Shown here: piece by piece, positions 1 to 7,418 of the stretch
Layout of the letters: each line of letters opens with the position of its first letter
How positions within the stretch are numbered: the stretch's first letter is position 1
Position numbers and translations under genes: made by a program
Origin: Amoebophilaceae bacterium
GTDB lineage: Bacteria > Bacteroidota > Bacteroidia > Cytophagales > Amoebophilaceae
DNA: 22,274 nucleotides
Direction: 5' to 3'
Assembly (NCBI GenBank): GCA_023257955.1
Contig: JALRAY010000013.1
Span: forward strand, 1-22,274
Notes under the pieces: model-generated
Told to the model about the DNA's origin: nothing
The model's input: the letters and a program-made list of their open reading frames with translations, nothing else
Databases searched by the model: none

Positions 1-312
1 GAAGAAAAAGCGTTATATGATCTATATCGCAAAGAGCAAGATACGTTGCATAGTAACCTAGCCTGTGCAGAAAGAAGGGGGAAAGCAGAAGGCAAAGCAG
101 AAGGCAAAGCAGAAGGGATAGAGGTAGGTAAAGCAGAGGGCATGGCAGAAGGAATAGAGGCAGGAAAATTAGAAGGAATAGAGGTAGGTAAAGCAGAAGG
201 CGAAAGAAAAAGCAAAATCGAGATCGCTAAAAACATGTTACAAAAGAATTTAGAGATACCCTTAATCCAAACGCTAACGGGGTTATCTGCCGAAGAAATT
301 AGTCAATTGTAA
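1..312 (+). CDS. C-terminal part of an Rpn-like PD-(D/E)XK nuclease/transposase-family protein (5' truncated)
   Basis: The reading frame is open from the first base of the window, so the gene starts outside it; the TTG at 46 is not a credible start. About 103 residues are visible. They begin with a helical stretch (EEKALYDLYRKEQDTL). A glycine-spaced repeat of 4- and 8-residue units (KAEG, IEVGKAEG, IEAGKLEG) follows at about residues 26-64 of the visible part. The end is charged and helical (NMLQKNLEIPLIQTLTGLSAEEISQL). This repeat-then-helix tail is typical of Rpn/PD-(D/E)XK recombination-promoting nucleases, once called transposases, which are common in Bacteroidota symbionts. The catalytic nuclease domain lies off the window, so the family call rests on the tail alone. 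The stop is 34 bases before the E2 start. Whether the full gene is intact cannot be judged. Confidence 0.6.
   Translation, partial: EEKALYDLYRKEQDTLHSNLACAERRGKAEGKAEGKAEGIEVGKAEGMAEGIEAGKLEGIEVGKAEGERKSKIEIAKNMLQKNLEIPLIQTLTGLSAEEISQL
81..206 (+). repeat. In-frame 12-base minisatellite encoding KAEG-type repeats
   Basis: Units close to GGCAAAGCAGAA repeat in frame. A larger block containing ATAGAGGTAGGTAAAGCAGA occurs twice, near 119-138 and 179-198. The array keeps the reading frame, so copy number can change by slippage without breaking the protein. Confidence 0.75.
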
Positions 313-346
313 GCACAAAATCATTTAATTTTTAAAGCGCATAGAT

Positions 347-1615
347 ATGGCTGAAGTAATTAGAATGCCTAAGATGAGTGATACCATGGTAGAAGGTGTT
401 ATCTCTTCCTGGGTAAAAAAAGTAGGAGATACCGTCAAGTCCGGGGACATTTTAGCTGAAGTAGAGACCGATAAAGCGACGATGGAGCTAGAAGCCTATG
501 ACGAAGGGACGTTATTGTATGTAGGCGTAGCAGAAAAGCAAAGCGTACCCGTGAACGGCATCATGGCTATCATTGGAGAACCTAACGAAGATATAGCTGC
601 ATTACTGTCACAAGTAGACGCAGAAAAGACCACCCCAGACATAGTTACCACGCCTGATGCGGCAACACCTACTCAAGAGGAAGCAAAGGCTTCACCAACA
701 CCCACATCCTCCAATACCGCTATCGCTTCCTCTACTGATACTACCGTTACTACAGATAAACGCATAGCAGCTTCTCCGTTAGCAAAGAAAATGGCGCGGG
801 AAAAGGGCTATGATCTATCTACTATCACTGGGACTGGCGAAGGAGGAAGAATCACCAAACGGGATATAGAGAACAAAGCCGCACAAATGCCAGCGGTTAC
901 CCAATCCTATGTGGCTAGCTTATCAGCTTTAAAAGAGGATTATCAAGTCGTTCCCGCTTCCCCCATGCGGCAAACGATTGCCAAACGTTTAACCGCCAGC
1001 GCCACTACCATCCCTCATTTTTACCTAACATCCACTATCAATATGGATGCTGTCGTTGAAGCCCGCAAAAAAATCATCGATTATGCAGCTGTGAAGGTCA
1101 CCTTTAATGACATCATCATTAAAGCCCTTGCTTTAGCTATCCGTAAACATCCAACGATTAATACTGCTTGGGAAGATAATACCATCCGGTTTAACCATCA
1201 CATACACATAGGCGTAGCCATGGCCATTGAAAATGGGTTGATAGTGCCCGTCATCCGCTTTGCAGACCACCAATCGATTGCACAAATTGCGGTAGGCGTG
1301 AAGGACTTAGCACAACGGGCAAAGGACAATCAACTGCAGCCTACAGATTTAGAGGGTTGCACCTTTACTATCTCCAATCTCGGGATGTTGGGAGTTGAAT
1401 CCTTTACCGCTATTATCAATCCTCCTGGGGCTTGTATTCTTGCAGTGGGTGCCATTCAGCAAGTACCCGTCATCAAAGACAACTCAGTAGTTCCCGCACA
1501 TGTCATGAAGGTGACGTTGAGTTGTGATCATCGTGTAGTGGATGGAGCAGTAGGTGCAGCTTTTCTACAAACTCTGAAAGAACTATTAGAAGAACCTTTG
1601 AAATTGTTAGTATAA
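347..1615 (+). CDS. pdhC: Pyruvate dehydrogenase complex E2, dihydrolipoamide acetyltransferase
   Basis: This is the core enzyme of the cytoplasmic pyruvate dehydrogenase complex; it passes the acetyl group from E1 through a lipoyl arm to CoA. The 422 residues show one lipoyl domain at about 1-80 with the lipoylated lysine K43 in ETDKATMELE. A Thr/Pro/Ala-rich linker spans about 90-138. The peripheral subunit-binding domain is at about 139-175 (ASPLAKKMAREKG and GTGEGGRITKRDI). The catalytic acetyltransferase domain is at about 203-422, with active-site H395 and D399 in DHRVVDGA. Length and order are normal for a single-lipoyl E2. The ATG at 347 gives the expected N-terminus. The E1 genes are not upstream in this window; a nuclease-like gene is there instead, so the complex is not encoded as one visible operon. 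The acyl group transferred cannot be proved from sequence, but the MAEVIRMPKMSDTM start and overall pattern favour pyruvate over 2-oxoglutarate. Confidence 0.95.
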   Translation: MAEVIRMPKMSDTMVEGVISSWVKKVGDTVKSGDILAEVETDKATMELEAYDEGTLLYVGVAEKQSVPVNGIMAIIGEPNEDIAALLSQVDAEKTTPDIVTTPDAATPTQEEAKASPTPTSSNTAIASSTDTTVTTDKRIAASPLAKKMAREKGYDLSTITGTGEGGRITKRDIENKAAQMPAVTQSYVASLSALKEDYQVVPASPMRQTIAKRLTASATTIPHFYLTSTINMDAVVEARKKIIDYAAVKVTFNDIIIKALALAIRKHPTINTAWEDNTIRFNHHIHIGVAMAIENGLIVPVIRFADHQSIAQIAVGVKDLAQRAKDNQLQPTDLEGCTFTISNLGMLGVESFTAIINPPGACILAVGAIQQVPVIKDNSVVPAHVMKVTLSCDHRVVDGAVGAAFLQTLKELLEEPLKLLV

Positions 1616-1732
1616 TCACCTTCGCGATCATTATTGCGCACGTAGTGACAGCTCCCTCGCAGGGCTCATCGGTGTGTGATCTGTGCGTATGCGGAGATAA
1701 TTCACCGTCTTACACCTTTACCTTTTACCGCA

Positions 1733-1771
1733 TCATGGATTGCTTCGTAGCCTTCGGCTCCTCGCAATGCC
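1733..1771 (-). repeat. Degenerate copy of the dispersed palindromic repeat family
   Basis: Bases 1742-1771 match 22176-22205 at 26 of 30 positions (GCTTCGT, then GGCTCCT, then GCAATG). Bases 1734-1747 (CATGGATTGCTTCG) are the exact reverse complement of 22108-22121. This is the familiar short intergenic repeat whose core reads like GCAATGACG-type ends with CGAAGCAATCCATG. Confidence 0.7.
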
Positions 1772-1917
1772 GGGAGGAAAAGGGCTCATTGTAATGCCGG
1801 GATCGAATGGGGCTCGATGACGTTAAAACAACACCGTCATTACTCAGAAAGAGAAATCGCAGCCTAAATTAGGTGTCATCCTAAGACACAAATTCAATAC
1901 AATCTTAGAGAAAGTAC

Positions 1918-1949
1918 TGTTAATGCAATACATAACGCATACAGCTCTT
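1918..1949 (+). repeat. Diverged repeat shared with the dnaB upstream region (copy 1)
   Basis: These bases align without gaps to 4410-4441, with about 26 of 32 identical, sharing CTGTTAATG and CATACAGC. The copy contains an in-frame ATG (1923) that would add 19 residues to FtsY. The existence of the same sequence before dnaB argues that it is non-coding. Confidence 0.55.
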
Positions 1950-1979
1950 TTCAAGCCCCATCATTATCATAAAACATTC

Positions 1980-2912
1980 ATGAATATTTTAAACCTCTTT
2001 AAAAAGAACAAAGCAACCACAACGGAAGGCATACCCTCTAGCAGCAATTCATTGTGGACAAAAATTCAAAAGTCTATTGCCGGCAAAGCAACGATAGATG
2101 AAGATACCCTCGATACCCTAGAAGAGGCCCTGATTGCTGCCGATATAGGGGTAGAAACGACCATTAAGGTCATGGAAAAATTAGAGACACATGTTGCCCA
2201 TCATAAGTACCTTCATGTGGATGAGTTAAAAGGTAGACTGCAACAAGAGATAGCTACCTTGCTCACCTTTCCTATAGCCGCTATTGATGAGACAACCTTG
2301 CCACACGTCATCTTAGTGACGGGGGTGAATGGGGTAGGCAAGACCACGACCATAGGCAAGCTAGCGGCTATGTATCAAAAAGCCGGCAAGAAAGTAATCT
2401 TAGGAGCTGCCGACACCTTTAGAGCTGCCGCCATAGAACAGCTCAAGCGTTGGGGAGAACGCACTGATACTACCGTAATCACACATCCTACCCAAGCCGA
2501 TCCTTCCGCCGTCGCCTATACAACCATCCAACAAGCCCTGCAACAACAAGCAGATATCGTGATTATAGACACCGCTGGTAGGTTACATACCAAAGTCAAC
2601 TTAATGCATGAGCTAACTAAAATACAGCGGACAATCGCCAAATTGATACCTACAGCCCCCCATGAGGTATTACTCGTATTAGATGCGACAACAGGCCAAA
2701 ACGCGATGATACAAACAGCAGCCTTTATGCAAGCAACCCCCATCACAGGAATCGTAGTCACCAAACTAGATGGTACCGCAAAAGGCGGAATGGTCATTGG
2801 CATTATGGATCAATTTCATATCCCTGTCAAATACGTAGGCAGTGGCGAAGGCGTGGACGATATACACCGCTTTGATACACAACAGTTTGTAGAGGCTTTG
2901 TTTCAGGAGTAG
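1980..2912 (+). CDS. ftsY: Signal recognition particle receptor FtsY
   Basis: SRP receptor GTPase; it docks ribosome-SRP complexes at the inner membrane for co-translational insertion. From the chosen ATG the protein has 310 residues. It has a short basic N-terminus (MNILNLFKKNK), a helical N domain at about 25-100, and the NG GTPase domain. Visible GTPase motifs, in order, are GVNGVGKTT (about 115-123), DTFRAAAIEQL, DTAGRLHTK, TKLDGTAKGG and the C-terminal GSGEGVDDIHRFD. There is no long acidic A domain, as is usual in Bacteroidota. An in-frame ATG at 1923 would add 19 residues, but that part lies in a sequence repeated upstream of dnaB and is not FtsY-like, so 1980 is preferred. ruvB starts 91 bases after the stop. 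Confidence 0.95.
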   Translation: MNILNLFKKNKATTTEGIPSSSNSLWTKIQKSIAGKATIDEDTLDTLEEALIAADIGVETTIKVMEKLETHVAHHKYLHVDELKGRLQQEIATLLTFPIAAIDETTLPHVILVTGVNGVGKTTTIGKLAAMYQKAGKKVILGAADTFRAAAIEQLKRWGERTDTTVITHPTQADPSAVAYTTIQQALQQQADIVIIDTAGRLHTKVNLMHELTKIQRTIAKLIPTAPHEVLLVLDATTGQNAMIQTAAFMQATPITGIVVTKLDGTAKGGMVIGIMDQFHIPVKYVGSGEGVDDIHRFDTQQFVEALFQE

Positions 2913-3003
2913 GCTTACAAGCATCTTTAGCAGCCATCAAGAGAATCATCTATCATCCCCTATAGCAGCCGCCGTTTCAGGGCTATCAACTATCACTATT
3001 GTT

Positions 3004-4032
3004 ATGCGTAAAGACGTTTTAGATAACACCGCCAGCACAGCATCTAGCACCGAAAAGGAGCAAGAAAGAGCCTTGCGCCCCCTTGCCTTTTCAGACTTTG
3101 CAGGGCAAGAAAAGATCGTTGAGAATTTAAAAATCTTTGTACGCGCTGCACAAGAACGCAAGGAACCCCTAGATCACGTATTATTACATGGCCCTCCAGG
3201 GCTAGGCAAAACCACCCTCGGCCATATCATCGCCAATGAGCTTCAAGTAAGCATTCGCATTACCTCCGGCCCCGTCTTAGATAAGCCCAGTGACCTAGCA
3301 GGTATTCTCACTAATCTCGCACCGCATGAAGTGCTCTTTATTGATGAAATACACCGCCTCAATGCAGTAGTAGAAGAGTATTTGTATACGGCTATGGAAG
3401 ACTTTAAGATAGACATCATGCTAGATTCCGGCCCGAATGCACGCAGTGTCCAACTCAAGCTACATCCCTTCACCTTAATAGGCGCCACTACCAGGTCTGG
3501 ATTATTAACGGCCCCTTTACGTGCCAGATTCGGCATCAATACGCGCCTAACCTATTACGGTGTAGAACTATTGACAAAGATCATCCATCGCTCCAGTCAA
3601 ATATTAGGCATAGCCATAGAACCAGCTGCCACCCAAGAACTAGCCAGAAGAAGCAGAGGCACTCCCCGCATTGCCAACAACCTCTTACGCCGAACCCGCG
3701 ATTTTGCACAAGTAGCCGGCGATGGCATTATCACCGCAAACATTGCGCAAACGGCATTAACAGCATTGGAAGTAGATGAGAATGGCTTGGATGAAATGGA
3801 CAACCGCATCCTATCTACCATCATCCACAAATTTCATGGAGGCCCTGTGGGCATTAATACCATCGCCATGGTTTGCGGGGAAGAAGCGGAAACTATAGAA
3901 GAAGTATACGAACCCTTTCTTATACAAGAAGGTTATCTACAGCGTACACCAAGAGGTAGAGAAGTGACTAAAAAGGGGTATCAACACCTGAAAATAGTCC
4001 CCCCACAACAAGCAGCTTCGCTTTTTCAATAA
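3004..4032 (+). CDS. ruvB: Holliday junction branch-migration ATPase RuvB
   Basis: Hexameric AAA+ motor that drives branch migration of Holliday junctions with RuvA. The 342 residues are normal for the family. Motifs are Walker A GPPGLGKT (63-70), Walker B FIDEIH (112-117), sensor 1 in GATTRSG (160-166), and the arginine-finger region PLRARFG (171-177). The C-terminal winged-helix domain includes GGPVGINTIA and the ending GYLQRTPRGREVTKKGYQHL. A poorly conserved stretch of about 24 residues precedes the core (LRPLAFSDFAGQ). RuvA and RuvC are not in the window. Confidence 0.96.
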   Translation: MRKDVLDNTASTASSTEKEQERALRPLAFSDFAGQEKIVENLKIFVRAAQERKEPLDHVLLHGPPGLGKTTLGHIIANELQVSIRITSGPVLDKPSDLAGILTNLAPHEVLFIDEIHRLNAVVEEYLYTAMEDFKIDIMLDSGPNARSVQLKLHPFTLIGATTRSGLLTAPLRARFGINTRLTYYGVELLTKIIHRSSQILGIAIEPAATQELARRSRGTPRIANNLLRRTRDFAQVAGDGIITANIAQTALTALEVDENGLDEMDNRILSTIIHKFHGGPVGINTIAMVCGEEAETIEEVYEPFLIQEGYLQRTPRGREVTKKGYQHLKIVPPQQAASLFQ

Positions 4033-4612
4033 AGTGCTTTCAAAAACCTGATATAGTAAAGTTCAGCGTTATAAATTCCGGCAAGCAGATCAAACCGTAA
4101 GCCAAATCTTTTTCTTCCGCTCCTCGCAATTGTATATGTTATGTAATGTAATGTAATTCGTTGTCAAGCTTGTCATGCATTTGGCTCAAAAATAGCTTTA
4201 ACGCTCATTATACGTACAAAGGCTTGTCTTGTTATATTGTACTTCCCTGTTGCTTGTATGCGTCAGAATGATGCATATAATTACGAAGAATCAGCTCCTG
4301 AATGCAGAATATGCGCTTTTATAGGTCGGCAACACAAAGTGCCCAAAAAGCAATCGTAGCTTAACTTAAGTATCCGCCTCAAACCATTTCAGTACGATAA
4401 AAACAAGCGCTGTTAATGAAATATACAACACATACAGCCATGACGGGAGTGGGGGGCAATGAGGTGAGGTTGATAATTCTACCCAAAAATCTAGGCAAAA
4501 ATAACGTCAACAAGAGGGGGTAACCTCATTTACAGGGAATGCGGGCGGTGTGCATAACTTGTGTGTATAAACTGTGAAAAAAGGTATTCACAAAAAGTTT
4601 AATTTCACGTCC
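4033..4612. other. Long gene-free stretch before dnaB
   Basis: No credible complete gene is visible. The stretch holds a fragment of the dispersed repeat (CGCTCCTCGCAA near 4119-4130), a short pentamer run (ATGTA three times, 4141-4155), the palindrome CAAGCTTG, and a diverged repeat shared with the ftsY upstream region (4410-4441). An open frame at 4147-4359 without a usable upstream start contains a lipoprotein-signal-like segment; it may be a gene remnant. No clear promoter box was seen. Confidence 0.55.
4410..4441 (+). repeat. Diverged repeat shared with the ftsY upstream region (copy 2)
   Basis: Ungapped match of about 26 of 32 bases to 1918-1949. Here the ATG inside the repeat does not lead into dnaB, which supports a non-coding nature for both copies. 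Confidence 0.55.
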
Positions 4613-6154
4613 ATGAATACAGCAAACCTATCCTTTAAGCCTTCCGCGCCTGTCGAGAAAGTCCAGGCAAAATCATTAATACCTATTACGGATCTACGGG
4701 GCAAAATGCCTCCGCAATCTATAGATGTAGAGCAAAGCATCTTAGGAGCACTGATGCTTGAAAAAGATGCCCTCATAGGCGTAATAGACATCTTGCGTCC
4801 GAATACTTTTTATGAACCTGCGCACCAAGAGATATACAATGCCATTCTAGAGCTCTTTAATTCCTCTTCGCCTGTAGACATTCGCACAGTGGTGAATCAG
4901 CTGCGCAAAAACGGCAAGCTAGATCTGGTGGGGGGAACGTATTATGTGCAATCTCTCACCGAACGCATCACCTCGGCAGCTAATATTGAAGCGCATGCCC
5001 GGATTATAACGCAGTATGCTATCAAACGGCAGATCATCACCATCGCTACGGAGCTGCATAAATATGCCTACGAGGATACTACGGATGTCTTTAGCTTGTT
5101 AGACCATGCGGGGCAGTTGCTCTTTGGCGTAACGGAGGCAAACGTACGCAAAAACTATCTCACGATGGGGACGCTCTTAGGAGATGCTATCAAAGAGCTA
5201 GATGCGAAACGGAATCATAAAGATGGGCTTACGGGTATCCCAAGTGGCTTTATCGCCTTGGATAGACTGACGGCAGGTTGGCAAAAGTCTGATTTGGTGA
5301 TTGTGGCGGCTAGGCCTGGGATGGGTAAAACAGCTTTTATGCTTTCCTTGTTACGGAATGCGGCTATTGATCATGGTCATCCCGTGGCTATATTTTCATT
5401 GGAGATGGCATCTTTGCAATTAGTCAATAGGTTAATTGCTTCCGAGGCGGAGCTAGAAAGCGAGAAGATAAAACGGGGAACTCTGGAGGAGCATGAATGG
5501 CAACAATTGATACATAAGACGGCCAAACTATCGCAAGCGCCTATCTATGTAGATGATACGCCTGCACTTTCTATCTTTGAACTACGTACCAAGTGCCGCA
5601 GGTTGAAAGTCAAGCATGATATCCAACTGATTGTAGTCGATTACCTACAACTCATGACGGGGGATGCTACCAAAAGCTCCACCAATCGGGAGCAAGAAAT
5701 AGCTTATATCTCGAAATCCCTCAAAAGCCTCGCCAAAGAACTGAATGTGCCTATTTTAGCTCCTTCTCAATTGAGCCGAGCGGTAGAAACACGCGGAGGA
5801 AGTAAAAGACCTATACTATCAGACCTTCGAGAATCCGGAGCCATAGAGCAAGACGCAGACATGGTGCTCTTTTTATATCGCCCCGAATACTATGGCCTCA
5901 CAGAAGATGATTTAGGGAACCCTACCAAAGGCCTAACAGAAGTCATCATTGCCAAGCATAGAAATGGTTCCTTGGATGCGGTCACGCTGAACTTTGTAGG
6001 TAAGTATACCAAGTTTACAGATGTAGATGTACTGTCCTTACCAGCTTCCGCTACGGATGATGCCAAGGATGCTAGCACCACGATTACTAAAACCAGTAAA
6101 GCCAATAGCACCATGCTGAGCTTTGGTATGGAAGGAGATGAGCTGTTAGACTAA
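4613..6154 (+). CDS. dnaB: Replicative DNA helicase DnaB
   Basis: Hexameric 5'-3' helicase of the replication fork. Positions are numbered from the GTG at 4574, which would give 526 residues; the ATG at 4613 (residue 14) is preferred because the extra 13 residues are not family-like. The N-terminal primase-interacting domain starts at PPQSIDVEQSILGALMLEKD (about 46-65). The RecA-like domain starts at about 218 (GLTGIPSGFIALDRLTAGW), with Walker A ARPGMGKT (246-253) and Walker B VVDYLQLM (353-360). Later motifs are PILAPSQLSRAVE and LRESGAIEQDADMV. No intein interrupts the Walker region, a common site for one. The tail is short and acidic (FGMEGDELLD). It stands alone, without rplI or other replication genes nearby. 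Confidence 0.95.
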   Translation: MNTANLSFKPSAPVEKVQAKSLIPITDLRGKMPPQSIDVEQSILGALMLEKDALIGVIDILRPNTFYEPAHQEIYNAILELFNSSSPVDIRTVVNQLRKNGKLDLVGGTYYVQSLTERITSAANIEAHARIITQYAIKRQIITIATELHKYAYEDTTDVFSLLDHAGQLLFGVTEANVRKNYLTMGTLLGDAIKELDAKRNHKDGLTGIPSGFIALDRLTAGWQKSDLVIVAARPGMGKTAFMLSLLRNAAIDHGHPVAIFSLEMASLQLVNRLIASEAELESEKIKRGTLEEHEWQQLIHKTAKLSQAPIYVDDTPALSIFELRTKCRRLKVKHDIQLIVVDYLQLMTGDATKSSTNREQEIAYISKSLKSLAKELNVPILAPSQLSRAVETRGGSKRPILSDLRESGAIEQDADMVLFLYRPEYYGLTEDDLGNPTKGLTEVIIAKHRNGSLDAVTLNFVGKYTKFTDVDVLSLPASATDDAKDASTTITKTSKANSTMLSFGMEGDELLD

Positions 6155-6260
6155 GCATTGGCAAGCTCATCATCAAGCAACGCAGTGAAACCAAATAGGA
6201 TCCTAACAACCAATAGCTTCAATTACATTCCAATCAATAGGAATAACGTATTACTACTAT

Positions 6261-7022
6261 ATGACCTTAAAAAACACCTCTCCTATATACTATCCTGAAA
6301 TTGATATCATCCGTGGGATTACGGTAGCCGCTATGGTTCTCTTTCATACGTGCTTTCAGTTAACATTTATATTTCGTAGCCATGTTATCTCTAATCTATG
6401 GTTTTGGCAAGGATTCCCAATCCTCATCAGCGGATCTTTTTTGATGTTAGTGGGGTTGTCTCTTTATGTAGGGGAAAAAAGAGGCAAATACAGCGCCATA
6501 CAACCATTACTAAAAAGAAGCGGATTCATATTTGGCTTGGGGATGATCTTAACGGGCATCACTTTGATAGGCCAGCAGGGGCTCTACGTATACTTCGGCA
6601 TCCTACACTGTATTGGCTTATCTACACTCATCAGTTATTATACGTTGCCTTGGCCTACATATGTCAACTTGCTTGCAGGCATCCTCATTATAGGCTTAGG
6701 TATTCCCCAGCAATTACTGCTTTTCCCTCCTTGTGATAATGTATGGACTTTCTTTGTGTGGCCTTCCCGTTCCCCACTTTTCCATCACCTTGATTATTAT
6801 CCCCTGATACCAGCACTCGGGTTTGTATTCATAGGTATTTTTTTAGGGAAAGTGTTATATACGCATGGGCAGCGAACTTTTAACTTACCTATTCCCAAGC
6901 ATGTATTGACCTATACTGCGTCTATGCGATGGTTAGGAAGGCATTCCCTGCTCGTTTACTGTATCCATACCCCTATCATATTTGTAGTGCTTTATATCAT
7001 GCGCTACTTACAAAAGCTATGA
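6261..7022 (+). CDS. HGSNAT/DUF1624-type membrane acetyltransferase
   Basis: Polytopic inner-membrane protein of 253 residues with about seven hydrophobic segments. It begins with the family signature EIDIIRG (13-19), followed by the first membrane helix with H29, a candidate catalytic histidine. YFGILHCIGLS (111-121), DYYPLIPALGF (178-188) and GRHSLLVYCIHTP (226-238) are typical of the bacterial DUF1624/heparan-alpha-glucosaminide N-acetyltransferase catalytic domain family. In animals the family moves acetyl from CoA across a membrane to a sugar amine; the bacterial substrate is unknown and is not stated here. The next gene overlaps by ATGA (7019-7022), so the two are probably translationally coupled. 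No signal for regulation was seen. Confidence 0.85.
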   Translation: MTLKNTSPIYYPEIDIIRGITVAAMVLFHTCFQLTFIFRSHVISNLWFWQGFPILISGSFLMLVGLSLYVGEKRGKYSAIQPLLKRSGFIFGLGMILTGITLIGQQGLYVYFGILHCIGLSTLISYYTLPWPTYVNLLAGILIIGLGIPQQLLLFPPCDNVWTFFVWPSRSPLFHHLDYYPLIPALGFVFIGIFLGKVLYTHGQRTFNLPIPKHVLTYTASMRWLGRHSLLVYCIHTPIIFVVLYIMRYLQKL

Positions 7023-7369
7023 ATGATAGGGGGCCTGCAACGAGTGCTGAGATACGGCATGGTTATTTTTTGATCTTTGGTGTTGAAGAAAAAGCTTGCA
7101 AGCTTGCCTGTTTCACGATAGATACGGCCATTCACTTGCTGCAAGCTATTGGTGAGGAGATAAAAGTCAATTTTCTAGATCGTACGAAGGTCGTATTGCA
7201 AGTAGAGAGTCAATGTTTGCTTGTACCTGTGCAAGAGGTCAAAGAAAAAGTAAGGCAAGGTGTATTGTCACCTGATACCAAGGTCTTTAACAATGTCATC
7301 ACTCAAAAAAAGGCGCTAGCAACGAATTGGCTTATCCCGCTACATGACTCTTGGTTAGCGACATCGTAG
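7019..7369 (+). CDS. Small Bacteroidota-specific conserved protein, apparently lacking the family N-terminus
   Basis: From the ATG overlapping the previous stop, 116 residues. The pattern IDTAIHLL (about 28-35), NFLDRTKV (45-52), LSPDTKVFNN (77-86) and NWLIPLHDSWL (about 102-112) matches a Bacteroidota family of about 155-160 residues that databases often label 'ABC transporter ATPase', although it has no Walker motifs. Members normally have about 40 further N-terminal residues with a WVYQ-like segment. Here the protein begins at the equivalent of about residue 43. The frame extends 30 codons upstream to 6929, but that part overlaps the end of the acetyltransferase in another frame and does not look like the family. 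It could be a functional short form or a gene that lost its 5' end. Function unknown. Confidence 0.7.
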   Translation: MNDRGPATSAEIRHGYFLIFGVEEKACKLACFTIDTAIHLLQAIGEEIKVNFLDRTKVVLQVESQCLLVPVQEVKEKVRQGVLSPDTKVFNNVITQKKALATNWLIPLHDSWLATS

Positions 7370-7418
7370 GTACGCAGGAGTTGCTATGGTAAGGTGATAC
7401 ACACGTGATATTACCCAG

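Larger units (their letters stand above)
1616..1979. other. Gene-free stretch between E2 and ftsY with repeat fragments
   Basis: No credible gene is visible. The stretch holds a dispersed-repeat copy (1733-1771), two copies of AATGCCGGGA 27 bases apart (1766 and 1793), each followed by a GGGCTC, and a diverged repeat shared with the dnaB upstream region (1918-1949). No match to the Bacteroidota TAnnTTTG promoter box was noticed. Confidence 0.6.

Noticed and set aside
3243..3539. Minus-strand open frame of 98 codons inside ruvB
   Set aside because: Antisense shadow of a strongly conserved gene with no family likeness.
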